Shown here: piece after piece, positions 26,126 to 32,747 of the stretch
Layout: every line of letters starts with the position of its first letter
Numbering within the stretch: the stretch's first letter is position 1
DNA from: Campylobacteraceae bacterium
GTDB lineage: Bacteria; Campylobacterota; Campylobacteria; Campylobacterales; Campylobacteraceae
Reading direction: 5' to 3'
DNA: 32,747 nucleotides
Assembly: GCA_031263195.1 (NCBI GenBank)
Contig: JAISGD010000027.1
Span: forward strand, 1 to 32,747
The notes under the pieces: model-generated
What the model saw: the letters and a program-made list of their open reading frames with translations, nothing else
Told to the model about the DNA's origin: nothing
Databases searched by the model: none
Program-made: the position numbers and the translations under genes

Positions 26126-27466
26126 ATGGTAGAGAGGTATGCAAGGGCGCAAATGAAGCGATTATGGACAATTGAGGCAAAATATAATGCCTGGTTGAGA
26201 GTTGAAAAATCAGCCGTTAAAGCTTGGAATAAATTGGGACTTATACCGGATAACGATTGCGAAAAGATACTTAAAAACGCTCTATTCGATATAGACAGAA
26301 TTGAAGCGATAGAGAAAGAGACAAAGCACGACGTTATCGCATTTTTAACCTCTGTTTCAGAGAGTTTGGGAAATGAGAGTCGTTTTGTGCATTATGGCAT
26401 GACAAGTTCTGACTGCATAGACACGGCAGTGGCTTTACAAGTAAAAGAGTCGTTAGAGCTTATAATAGAAGATGTAAAATCTTTATTAAATACCATAAAA
26501 TTAAGAGCTAAAGAGCATAAATATACGCTAATGGTAGGACGCAGTCACGGCATACACGGCGAACCGATAACATTTGGACTTGTGCTCGCGATATGGTATG
26601 ACGAAATAAAAAGAAGTCTTGAAAATCTCTTACATGTAAAGAAAGTGATAAGCGTTGGAAAGATAAGCGGTGCTATGGGTAACTTTGCCCACGCCCCTGT
26701 TGAGCTTGAAGATATAGTTTGCTACGAACTTGGTCTCTCCCCAGCACCTGCTTCAAATCAAATAATACAACGAGATCGTTACGCCGCGCTCTTTAACGCA
26801 TTAGCTCTGCTTGCCTCTTCGTGCGAAAAAATAGCTGTTGCAGTGCGTCACTATCAACGAACGGAAGTTTATGAAGCGGAAGAGTTTTTCTCCAAAGGGC
26901 AAAAAGGAAGCTCTGCAATGCCTCACAAAAGAAATCCCGTACTTAGCGAAAATATCACGGGACTTTGCCGTATGATACGAAGTTATGCCGCGCCCGCTTT
27001 GGAAAACGTGGCTTTATGGCATGAAAGAGACATAAGCCATAGCTCCGTTGAAAGATTTATACTGCCGGATGGTTTTATCACGACGGATTTTATGCTTTCC
27101 CGTTTGACCGAACTTTTGCAAAATCTGGTCGTATACCCCAAAAATATGTTAAAAAATCTAAATCTAACAGGAGGTCTTGTATTTTCTCAACGCATTTTGC
27201 TGGAACTTCCCGCAAAAAACGTATCAAGAGAAGACGCTTACAAAATAGTGCAAAAAAACGCTATGAAAGTTTGGGAAGATTTACAACAAGGGAAAACTGC
27301 AGTGAATGAAAAAGGAGAGAGTCTCTTTTTGCAAAATCTGCTTTTGGATGATGATTTAAAAGCAAAGCTCACGGAAGATGAGATACGAAACTGCTTTAAT
27401 TACGATTATTATACAAAAAATGTTGATAGAATTTTTAATCGTGTTTTTGGGGAGAGTGAAAAATAA
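26126..27466 (+). CDS. purB: Adenylosuccinate lyase
   Basis: PurB acts twice in purine synthesis, splitting fumarate from SAICAR and from adenylosuccinate. The 446-residue protein begins MVERYARAQMKRLW after AAGGG. It shows HYGMTSSDCIDTA (substrate binding), GRSHGIHGEPITFG with the general acid histidine, and the fumarase/aspartase superfamily signature GSSAMPHKRNP at about 261-271 with the catalytic serine loop. Its stop shares one base with the nrdA start (TAATG), tying purine supply and deoxynucleotide synthesis in one transcript. Confidence 0.97.
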   Translation: MVERYARAQMKRLWTIEAKYNAWLRVEKSAVKAWNKLGLIPDNDCEKILKNALFDIDRIEAIEKETKHDVIAFLTSVSESLGNESRFVHYGMTSSDCIDTAVALQVKESLELIIEDVKSLLNTIKLRAKEHKYTLMVGRSHGIHGEPITFGLVLAIWYDEIKRSLENLLHVKKVISVGKISGAMGNFAHAPVELEDIVCYELGLSPAPASNQIIQRDRYAALFNALALLASSCEKIAVAVRHYQRTEVYEAEEFFSKGQKGSSAMPHKRNPVLSENITGLCRMIRSYAAPALENVALWHERDISHSSVERFILPDGFITTDFMLSRLTELLQNLVVYPKNMLKNLNLTGGLVFSQRILLELPAKNVSREDAYKIVQKNAMKVWEDLQQGKTAVNEKGESLFLQNLLLDDDLKAKLTEDEIRNCFNYDYYTKNVDRIFNRVFGESEK

Positions 27467-29835
27467 TGCTTACTGTTATCAAAAGAAACGGCAGAACGGA
27501 ACCGCTTGATATTTCAAAGATTAAAAAATATACCTCTTCAGCCGTTGAGGGATTGGAGAATGTTAGTTTAAGCGAGCTTGAAGTAGACGCCAAGATACAG
27601 TTTCGCGATCAAATAAGCACTGCCGAGATACAACAAACTCTTATCAAAACGGCAGTAGACAAGATAGATATAGATAGACCCAACTGGACTTTTGTCGCAG
27701 CACGCCTCTTTTTGTACGATTTATATCATAAAGTGAACGGTTTTTCGGGATATGGGCATTTAAGAGACTATCTTGCAAAAGGCGAGAAAGAGGGACGAAT
27801 CATCTTAGGGCTTAAAGAAAAATACGATTTGGACGATTTAAATAATCACATAGACGTATCGCGCGACTTACAATTTACATATCTTGGCGTAAAAACGCTG
27901 CATGATAGATATCTTTTAAAAAATCGCAAAGGCGAACCGATAGAACTCCCGCAGCATATGTTTATGGCGATAGCTATGTTTTTAGCGCAAAACGAGTTCA
28001 ACCCGCAAGATTGGGCGAAAAAGTTTTATGACTTAGTCAGTAAATTTGAAGTTATGCCGGCTACCCCTACCCTTTCAAATGCTAGAACCTCGCGTCATCA
28101 ATTAAGCTCTTGCTACATCGGCTCAACTCCCGACAATATAGAGGGAATCTTTGATAGCTTCAAAGAGATGTCGCTTTTAAGCAAATATGGCGGCGGTATC
28201 GGCTGGGATTGGAATTTAGTACGTGCAATGGGCGGAATGATAGACGGGCACAAAAATGCAGCCGGCGGCATTATACCATTTTTAAAAATCACAAATGACA
28301 TTGCTGTAGCCGTTGACCAACTCGGAACAAGAAAAGGGGCAATTGCTGTTTATATAGAGCCTTGGCATATGGATGTATCCGACTTTTTGGATTTGAAAAA
28401 AAATTCCGGCGAAGAGAGACGCCGCACGCACGAACTGTTCCCTGCTCTTTGGATAAACGACCTTTTTATGAAAAGAATAGAACAAGATGGTATGTGGACA
28501 CTTTTTGACCCTGCTGATACGCCTGATTTGTGTGAGCTATACGACGCAGAATTTGAGAAAAGATATGAAGAGTATGAAAAAAATCCCAATATTCCAAAAG
28601 AGTTCATAAAAGCCAAAGAGCTTTGGAAAAAGATACTTACAAACTATTTTGAATCCGGAAGTCCGTTTTTATGCTTTAAAGACAACGCCAACAGAGCCAA
28701 CCCAAATAACCACACGGGAATTATAAGAAGCTCCAACCTTTGCACCGAGATATTTCAAAATACACAACCAAACCACTATATGATAAAAGTCATTTATAAC
28801 GACGGCAGCGAAAGTCTGTTTGAAGAAGACGAGGATGTAAAAATAGACGGCGGAATAACCAAGAAAGCCAAAAAGATAACCGCGCTTGACTCCGTCAGAG
28901 GAAAAGATGTATTTATCGTGGAAAAAGCCGTGCGAGAGGGAAAAACCGCCGTTTGTAATTTAGCCAGCATAAACCTTTCCAAAGTAAATACAAAAGAAGA
29001 TATAGAAAGAGTTGTGCCCATAGCCATTAGAATGCTTGACAACGTTATAGATCTAAACTTTTATCCGCATGCCAAAGTCAAACACACCAACTTATTATCG
29101 CGCTCTATAGGTCTTGGAATAATGGGGGAAGCGCAAATGTTGGCAGAGCACGGCATATCGTGGGGCGGGCATGAGCATTTGACAAAGATAGACGAGATAA
29201 TGGAAGCGATAAGTTACAACGCCATAAAAGCCTCGAGCAATCTAAGCTTGGAAAAAGGCGTTTATCCGGAATTTGAAGGTTCAAAATGGAGCAAAGGAAT
29301 TTTCCCTATAGATATAGCAAATGAAAACGCGAAAAAGCTTGTAGACAGAGGCGGACTTTTTGGCTATTCGTATGATTGGGAAAAATTGAAAGAAAAGGTA
29401 AAAACAGATGGTATGAGAAACGGGTACCTTATGGCTATCGCGCCTACAAGTTCCATATCCATACTGGTCGGTACCACACAAACGATAGAACCTGTTTATA
29501 AAAGAAAATGGTTTGAGGAAAATTTATCGGGAATGATACCGGTTACCGCCCCAAAACTCTCACCTGATACTTGGAACTTTTATACTCCGGCATACGAACT
29601 TGACCAAAAGCTTTTGATACAAGCGGGCGCTGTTCGTCAAAAATGGATAGACCAAGGGCAAAGCTTAAATATCTTTATCACTCTTGATAAAGCGAGCGGA
29701 AAATATCTAAACGATATCTACATGTTAGGTTGGAAACTGGGACTGAAGTCGGTATATTATCTAAGAAGTCAATCGCCGGAAACAACCTCCGTAGACGTAG
29801 CCGACAGAAGTATTGAATGCGAAGGATGCCAATAA
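27466..29835 (+). CDS. nrdA: Class I ribonucleoside-diphosphate reductase, alpha subunit
   Basis: NrdA is the catalytic subunit of the aerobic-type reductase; the radical-generating beta subunit (nrdB) is not in this window. The 789-residue protein has an N-terminal ATP-cone (VIKRNGRTEPLDISKIKKY). Next come the SSCYIGS region near 217 with one active cysteine, YGGGIGWDW, SNLCTEIFQ with the thiyl-radical cysteine region, and CNLASINLSK with the partner cysteine. MAIAPTSSISI and SPETTSVDVADRSIECEGCQ close the protein, with Cys785 and Cys788 forming the C-terminal shuttle pair. The length and ATP-cone suggest dATP control of overall activity. Confidence 0.97.
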   Translation: MLTVIKRNGRTEPLDISKIKKYTSSAVEGLENVSLSELEVDAKIQFRDQISTAEIQQTLIKTAVDKIDIDRPNWTFVAARLFLYDLYHKVNGFSGYGHLRDYLAKGEKEGRIILGLKEKYDLDDLNNHIDVSRDLQFTYLGVKTLHDRYLLKNRKGEPIELPQHMFMAIAMFLAQNEFNPQDWAKKFYDLVSKFEVMPATPTLSNARTSRHQLSSCYIGSTPDNIEGIFDSFKEMSLLSKYGGGIGWDWNLVRAMGGMIDGHKNAAGGIIPFLKITNDIAVAVDQLGTRKGAIAVYIEPWHMDVSDFLDLKKNSGEERRRTHELFPALWINDLFMKRIEQDGMWTLFDPADTPDLCELYDAEFEKRYEEYEKNPNIPKEFIKAKELWKKILTNYFESGSPFLCFKDNANRANPNNHTGIIRSSNLCTEIFQNTQPNHYMIKVIYNDGSESLFEEDEDVKIDGGITKKAKKITALDSVRGKDVFIVEKAVREGKTAVCNLASINLSKVNTKEDIERVVPIAIRMLDNVIDLNFYPHAKVKHTNLLSRSIGLGIMGEAQMLAEHGISWGGHEHLTKIDEIMEAISYNAIKASSNLSLEKGVYPEFEGSKWSKGIFPIDIANENAKKLVDRGGLFGYSYDWEKLKEKVKTDGMRNGYLMAIAPTSSISILVGTTQTIEPVYKRKWFEENLSGMIPVTAPKLSPDTWNFYTPAYELDQKLLIQAGAVRQKWIDQGQSLNIFITLDKASGKYLNDIYMLGWKLGLKSVYYLRSQSPETTSVDVADRSIECEGCQ

Positions 29836-29844
29836 AAGTAAGAT

Positions 29845-29878
29845 TTTGGGAGTATAAATTTTAGTCTATACTCTCAAA
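29845..29878 (+). terminator. Hairpin after nrdA
   Basis: TTTGGGAGTATA and TATACTCTCAAA form a 12-bp stem with one G-U pair around a ten-base loop, 10 nt after the nrdA stop. A long U-tract is absent, so termination is likely but not canonical. Confidence 0.55.
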
Positions 29879-30325
29879 GCTTTCTACTATGCTCTTTTTG
29901 TTCTTTTGTATCTGGTTTAAAACTAAAACCCAACCCTTCTACGATAAAAAACAAAATTCCATGTAATCTGGAAAAATACAACAAATATATATTTATGAGA
30001 TAAAATTATGTTTAATGGTCAAAGTTTATAAAAAAACTAAGTATACATTGGGTATTTACACAAAAAATAATAGTTCAACTATAAAAGCGATAGTTGCTGT
30101 TTTGGTAATCTGTCCTCAAAAAAATATCTTGCTAATTTATATTTTATACCAATCAAAACATAATTGCTCTCTCAAGACATTTTCTACATTGCAAAATTTT
30201 TTGTAATTTTCAAATATTTTAACTACTATCAATGCTCTCTACAAAAACATTGATGTTAAAATCAGATTTTTTCATTTTATCATCACTGCAATTGAATTTT
30301 GCCTGCTTTTTGACTGCTCCTAATA

Positions 30326-30493
30326 CTATATATCGTTTTGCTCCATTTTTTCAAGCTCTTGCTCAATGGTGGTGGTACCAATATTTTCTAAATAGGGCTT
30401 TAAAATATACTTCGTTGAATCTATAAGATTGCTTTCAATGAAACTTATGATAAAAGAGTGATTTGCTGCTTCCAAAACATCATAATATTTATG
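30326..30493 (-). pseudogene. C-terminal remnant of a Fic-domain protein
   Basis: A 55-codon open stretch with no start codon, preceded by two in-frame stops and ended by TAG. It reads YYDVLEAANHSFIISFIESN, then LIDSTKYILKPYLENIG, and ends in an acidic coiled tail. This resembles the helices that follow the Fic motif in Fic/AMPylase proteins, where a YY-x-x-L-x-x-AN segment is followed by a phenylalanine-rich helix and a final amphipathic helix. The HPFxxGNGRxxR catalytic motif is absent, and the sequence upstream runs straight into the end of typA. It is therefore a fragment of a deleted gene, not a working protein. Family assignment is by recollection only. Confidence 0.5.
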
Positions 30494-30536
30494 TTATTAC
30501 CGCTGAAATAATCTATAGCAGTAATCTTATCGAAAT

Positions 30537-32339
30537 TTACCCTTTTGACATTCTTTTTCGTGTTGTCGGATCAAGATATTTTTTTCTAACCCTAATGCTT
30601 TTTGGCGTTACCTCGACTACTTCATCGTCCTCTATCCATTCAAGCGCGCGTTCTAGATTTAGTTTACGCGGAGGGACTAATTTTATAGCGTCATCGCTTC
30701 CGGAAGCTCTTACGTTTGTTAAATTTTTGCCTTTTATAGGATTTACGTCAAGATCGTTAGGGCGCGAGTGTTCGCCGATTACCATACCGACATAAACTTT
30801 TGTTTGCGGATCTATAAACAGTACGCCTCTATCTTGCAAATTCCACAAAGAGTATCCAAGCGCCACGCCGTTTTCCATAGAGACGAGCGAACCATTTGAG
30901 CGATGTTCAACACTGCCGCTTAACGGACGAAAATCCAAAAACGAGTGATTCATTACGCCCTCGCCTTTTGTGTCTGTCAAAAATTGACTTCTAAAGCCGA
31001 TAAGTCCGCGCGCTGGTATCTCAAACTCTATTCTCGTTTGTCCATCTCCTGTGGGATTCATAGCGGTCATTTCAGCTTTTCGTTTTCCAAGTTTTTCTAT
31101 GACGGTTCCCGTGCAATCATCCGGAACATCTATAACCAAATGTTCAAACGGTTCTAATTTCACGCCGTTTTCTTCTTTGATGATAACTTCTGGTCTTCCT
31201 AAAGAGAATTCAAACCCCTCTCTTCTCATATTTTCAGCCAAAATGGTTATTTGAAGCTCTCCTCTACCGGAAACTTTAAACTTGCCTTCGCCGATACTTT
31301 CATATTTCATAGCGATATTTGTCTTAACTTCATTTTCAAGTCTTTCTGAAATTTTATTTGAAGTTACGTATTTTCCGTCAAGTCCGGCTAAAGGACTGTC
31401 ATTTACCGCAAAAAGAACACTCAGAGTTGGCTCTTCAATATGCAAAGGATCAAGCGGCATAGGATCAGCCGGATCTACTATGCTATCTCCCACATCAAGC
31501 GCGTCAAAGCCTGCTATCGCGATAATATCGCCTGAATTTGCCTCGTTTATGTCAAGCCTTTCCAAACCTTTAAACCCTATAAGCTTACTGATGCGTCCGT
31601 TTATCCTCTCGCCGCTTGCTTTAGCGAGCATAACGGTTTGATTTTTTTTGATAGTGCCATTAAATACGCGCGCTATGCCTATTTTGCCAACGTAATTGTC
31701 ATAATCAAGTGTGAAAACTTGAACTTGCACGGGATTTTCATCTTTACCGCTCGGATTTGGAATATGAGCGGTTATCACTTCAAAAAGCGGTTCAAGATTT
31801 TTGTTTTCGTCGCTTAAGCTTTTTTTGGCATATCCGTCTCGCGCCGCAGCATAAATTATCGGAAAATCAAGTTGCTCGTCATTCGCGTCAAGCGCTACAA
31901 ACAGATCGAATATCTCGTTTACCACGCGTTCGGGATCTGCTGCGGGTTTATCTATTTTATTTATGACGACTATAGGTTTTAATCCGAATCCCAACGCTTT
32001 TTTGACAACAAATTTGGTTTGCGGCATAACGCCTTCTTGTGCGTCCACCAACAATAAAACGCCATCAACCATCTTTAACACTCGCTCTACTTCGCCGCCA
32101 AAATCGGCATGTCCTGGAGTGTCTATGATATTAATTTTATAACCTTTATAAGCAATGGAAGTGTTTTTGGAAAGAATTGTTATACCTCTTTCCTTTTCAA
32201 TGTCATTACTGTCCATCATTCGTTCGCCAGCAGTTTGATGTTCGGCAAAAGTTCCCGATTGTTTCAAAAGTTCATCTACCAAAGTGGTTTTGCCGTGGTC
32301 AACGTGAGCGATGACAGCAATATTTCTTATCATACTCAA
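30537..32339 (-). CDS. typA: Translational GTPase TypA/BipA
   Basis: TypA is an EF-G-like GTPase that binds the ribosome and assists 50S assembly under stress or low temperature. The 600-residue product has G1 AHVDHGKT (11-18), the G2/G3 region with ERGITIL and [22 protein letters not shown] (G4), then the EF-G-like domains and the BipA-specific C-terminus ([50 protein letters not shown]). The start appears to be TTG at 32339: AGGAG (32346-32350) is six bases before it, against twelve for the ATG at 32333. It is transcribed alone; the decayed Fic-like region lies downstream. Confidence 0.96.
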   Translation of the reverse strand: MSMIRNIAVIAHVDHGKTTLVDELLKQSGTFAEHQTAGERMMDSNDIEKERGITILSKNTSIAYKGYKINIIDTPGHADFGGEVERVLKMVDGVLLLVDAQEGVMPQTKFVVKKALGFGLKPIVVINKIDKPAADPERVVNEIFDLFVALDANDEQLDFPIIYAAARDGYAKKSLSDENKNLEPLFEVITAHIPNPSGKDENPVQVQVFTLDYDNYVGKIGIARVFNGTIKKNQTVMLAKASGERINGRISKLIGFKGLERLDINEANSGDIIAIAGFDALDVGDSIVDPADPMPLDPLHIEEPTLSVLFAVNDSPLAGLDGKYVTSNKISERLENEVKTNIAMKYESIGEGKFKVSGRGELQITILAENMRREGFEFSLGRPEVIIKEENGVKLEPFEHLVIDVPDDCTGTVIEKLGKRKAEMTAMNPTGDGQTRIEFEIPARGLIGFRSQFLTDTKGEGVMNHSFLDFRPLSGSVEHRSNGSLVSMENGVALGYSLWNLQDRGVLFIDPQTKVYVGMVIGEHSRPNDLDVNPIKGKNLTNVRASGSDDAIKLVPPRKLNLERALEWIEDDEVVEVTPKSIRVRKKYLDPTTRKRMSKG

Positions 32340-32384
32340 ATAATACTCCTAAATTTAATAAGGGCAGTATTTTACCTAAAATAT

Positions 32385-32390
32385 ACTATA
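32385..32390 (-). promoter_or_regulatory. Possible -10 box of typA
   Basis: On the minus strand this reads TATAGT, about 45 bases before the TTG start, within an AT-rich stretch. No -35 element is evident. Confidence 0.3.
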
Positions 32391-32405
32391 AATGGTATTA
32401 AGCAT

Positions 32406-32450
32406 AAAGTTTTTCACATTTTCACATTTTACACTGAAAGTTTTTCACAT
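32406..32450. repeat. 14-bp direct repeat between typA and the right-edge secreted protein gene
   Basis: AAAGTTTTTCACAT occurs exactly at 32406-32419 and 32437-32450, 31 bases apart (about three helical turns). A partial copy (TTTTCACATTTT) lies between them. The spacing suits a regulator binding one face of the DNA in a divergent promoter region. Confidence 0.5.
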
Positions 32451-32564
32451 GTACGTTTGAGAGTATTTTAGGATACTTGACATAAGTTGTAATAAACTTT
32501 TCACTATTTTAAATACACAATCATTTAAATTAATATATTTTTATTAAATATTAAGTATTAACGT

Positions 32565-32570
32565 TATAAG
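32565..32570 (+). promoter_or_regulatory. Possible -10 box of the right-edge secreted protein gene
   Basis: GTTATAAG on the plus strand, 38 bases before the ATG at 32609, within a strongly AT-rich upstream region. Confidence 0.3.
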
Positions 32571-32608
32571 ATTTTCTATTTCTATAAACTTACAATGAAG
32601 GAGTTACA

Positions 32609-32747
32609 ATGTCACCTATAACCCAATCCCCCTTTACAATAAATTTCAAACGATTTATATTTTACTTTATAGCTTCTACTCTACTCTTAGATCTTTTTCT
32701 TTTTGCTTCCCCCCTAACCCCCGACACCACTTCTCCTAAAAACACTC
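32609..32747 (+). CDS. Start of a secreted protein resembling a two-partner-secretion exoprotein (partial)
   Basis: Only the first 46 codons are in the window. AAGGAG at 32598-32603 is a strong ribosome-binding site five bases before the ATG. The N-terminus MSPITQSPFTINFKRFIFYF is followed by a hydrophobic LLLDLFLFASP stretch, a long signal peptide with a polar front. The mature start, LTPDTTSPKNT, resembles the ITxDxxAPKNT-type beginning of the TPS (FhaB/CdiA) secretion domain. If correct, this is the 5' end of a large adhesin or contact-dependent toxin like the one whose 3' end lies at the left edge. The family call rests on a short stretch. Confidence 0.55.
   Translation, partial: MSPITQSPFTINFKRFIFYFIASTLLLDLFLFASPLTPDTTSPKNT

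Larger units (their letters stand above)
29836..30536. other. 700-nt gap of decayed sequence between nrdA and typA
   Basis: No intact gene is visible. Besides the hairpin after nrdA it holds several minus-strand open stretches that read like protein but have no starts. One is the Fic-like tail at 30326-30493. A second, in a different frame, is open from about 30370 down to the stop at 30219-30221. A third ends at 29874-29876 (ILFFIVEGLGFSFKPDTK, then a charged tail). This pattern fits the erosion of one or more accessory genes. The plus-strand frames here lack ribosome-binding sites and composition typical of genes. Confidence 0.5.

Noticed and set aside
30015-30206. 63-codon plus-strand frame in the nrdA-typA gap
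   Set aside because: No ribosome-binding site, low-complexity AT-rich composition, and it lies in decayed sequence.

Overview
The window looks like a chromosomal segment of a Campylobacterota (epsilonproteobacterial) genome. The DNA is AT-rich and the genes are tightly packed with frequent 1-14 nt overlaps. Several gene orders are, to my recollection, typical of Campylobacterales: coaE-dapF next to purM, pyrG-recJ, an RluA-type pseudouridine synthase next to purB-nrdA, and rsmA-RNase J divergent from hisF-(phosphorylase-like)-rlmN. I cannot name the genus. Most of the window is housekeeping, and the accessory material lies at the two ends and in a few gene-poor gaps.

Layout. (1) 1-1300: the 3' end of a large secreted protein that looks like a polymorphic toxin tip, an overlapping DUF6984-like candidate immunity gene, and a small membrane protein. 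(2) 1417-1779: a solitary HicB-type antitoxin with no HicA. (3) 1834-3888 (minus): coaE, dapF and a secreted Bax-like glucosaminidase, divergent from purM, a small secreted protein and a DsbB/DsbA-type disulfide pair (3967-6502). (4) 6733-9733 (minus): an anaerobic class III ribonucleotide reductase operon in which the large subunit ends before the glycyl-radical motif. That motif sits on a separate 56-residue ORF (7388-7558) between nrdD and nrdG. (5) 10012-13290 (minus): pyrG and recJ, with a nine-base G/C tract inside recJ. (6) 13408-15384: a secreted DUF4139-type protein, then about 650 nt without a gene. (7) 16035-21764 (minus): rsmA, RNase J, kdsD, rluB-type synthase, rarA. (8) 21915-24373: hisF, a short nucleoside-phosphorylase-like gene, rlmN and a 31-residue membrane peptide. 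(9) 24420-25989: an unknown membrane-anchored protein with a calcium-loop-like motif, and an RluA-family synthase. (10) 26126-29835: purB and nrdA (class I reductase). (11) 29836-30536: about 700 nt with the tail of a decayed Fic-like gene. (12) 30537-32339 (minus): typA. (13) 32609-end: the start of a secreted protein whose N-terminus resembles FhaB/CdiA-type two-partner-secretion exoproteins.

Functional links. The window holds both an oxygen-dependent-type reductase subunit (nrdA) and an oxygen-sensitive reductase (nrdD/nrdG plus the small radical-loop protein), consistent with life at varying oxygen levels. Translation, rRNA modification and RNA decay genes (typA, rsmA, rlmN, two or three pseudouridine synthases, RNase J) are concentrated here. 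The items most worth a second look are the split NrdD, the homopolymer in recJ, the toxin/immunity pair at the left edge with a secretion-type gene start at the right edge, and the eroded Fic locus downstream of typA.
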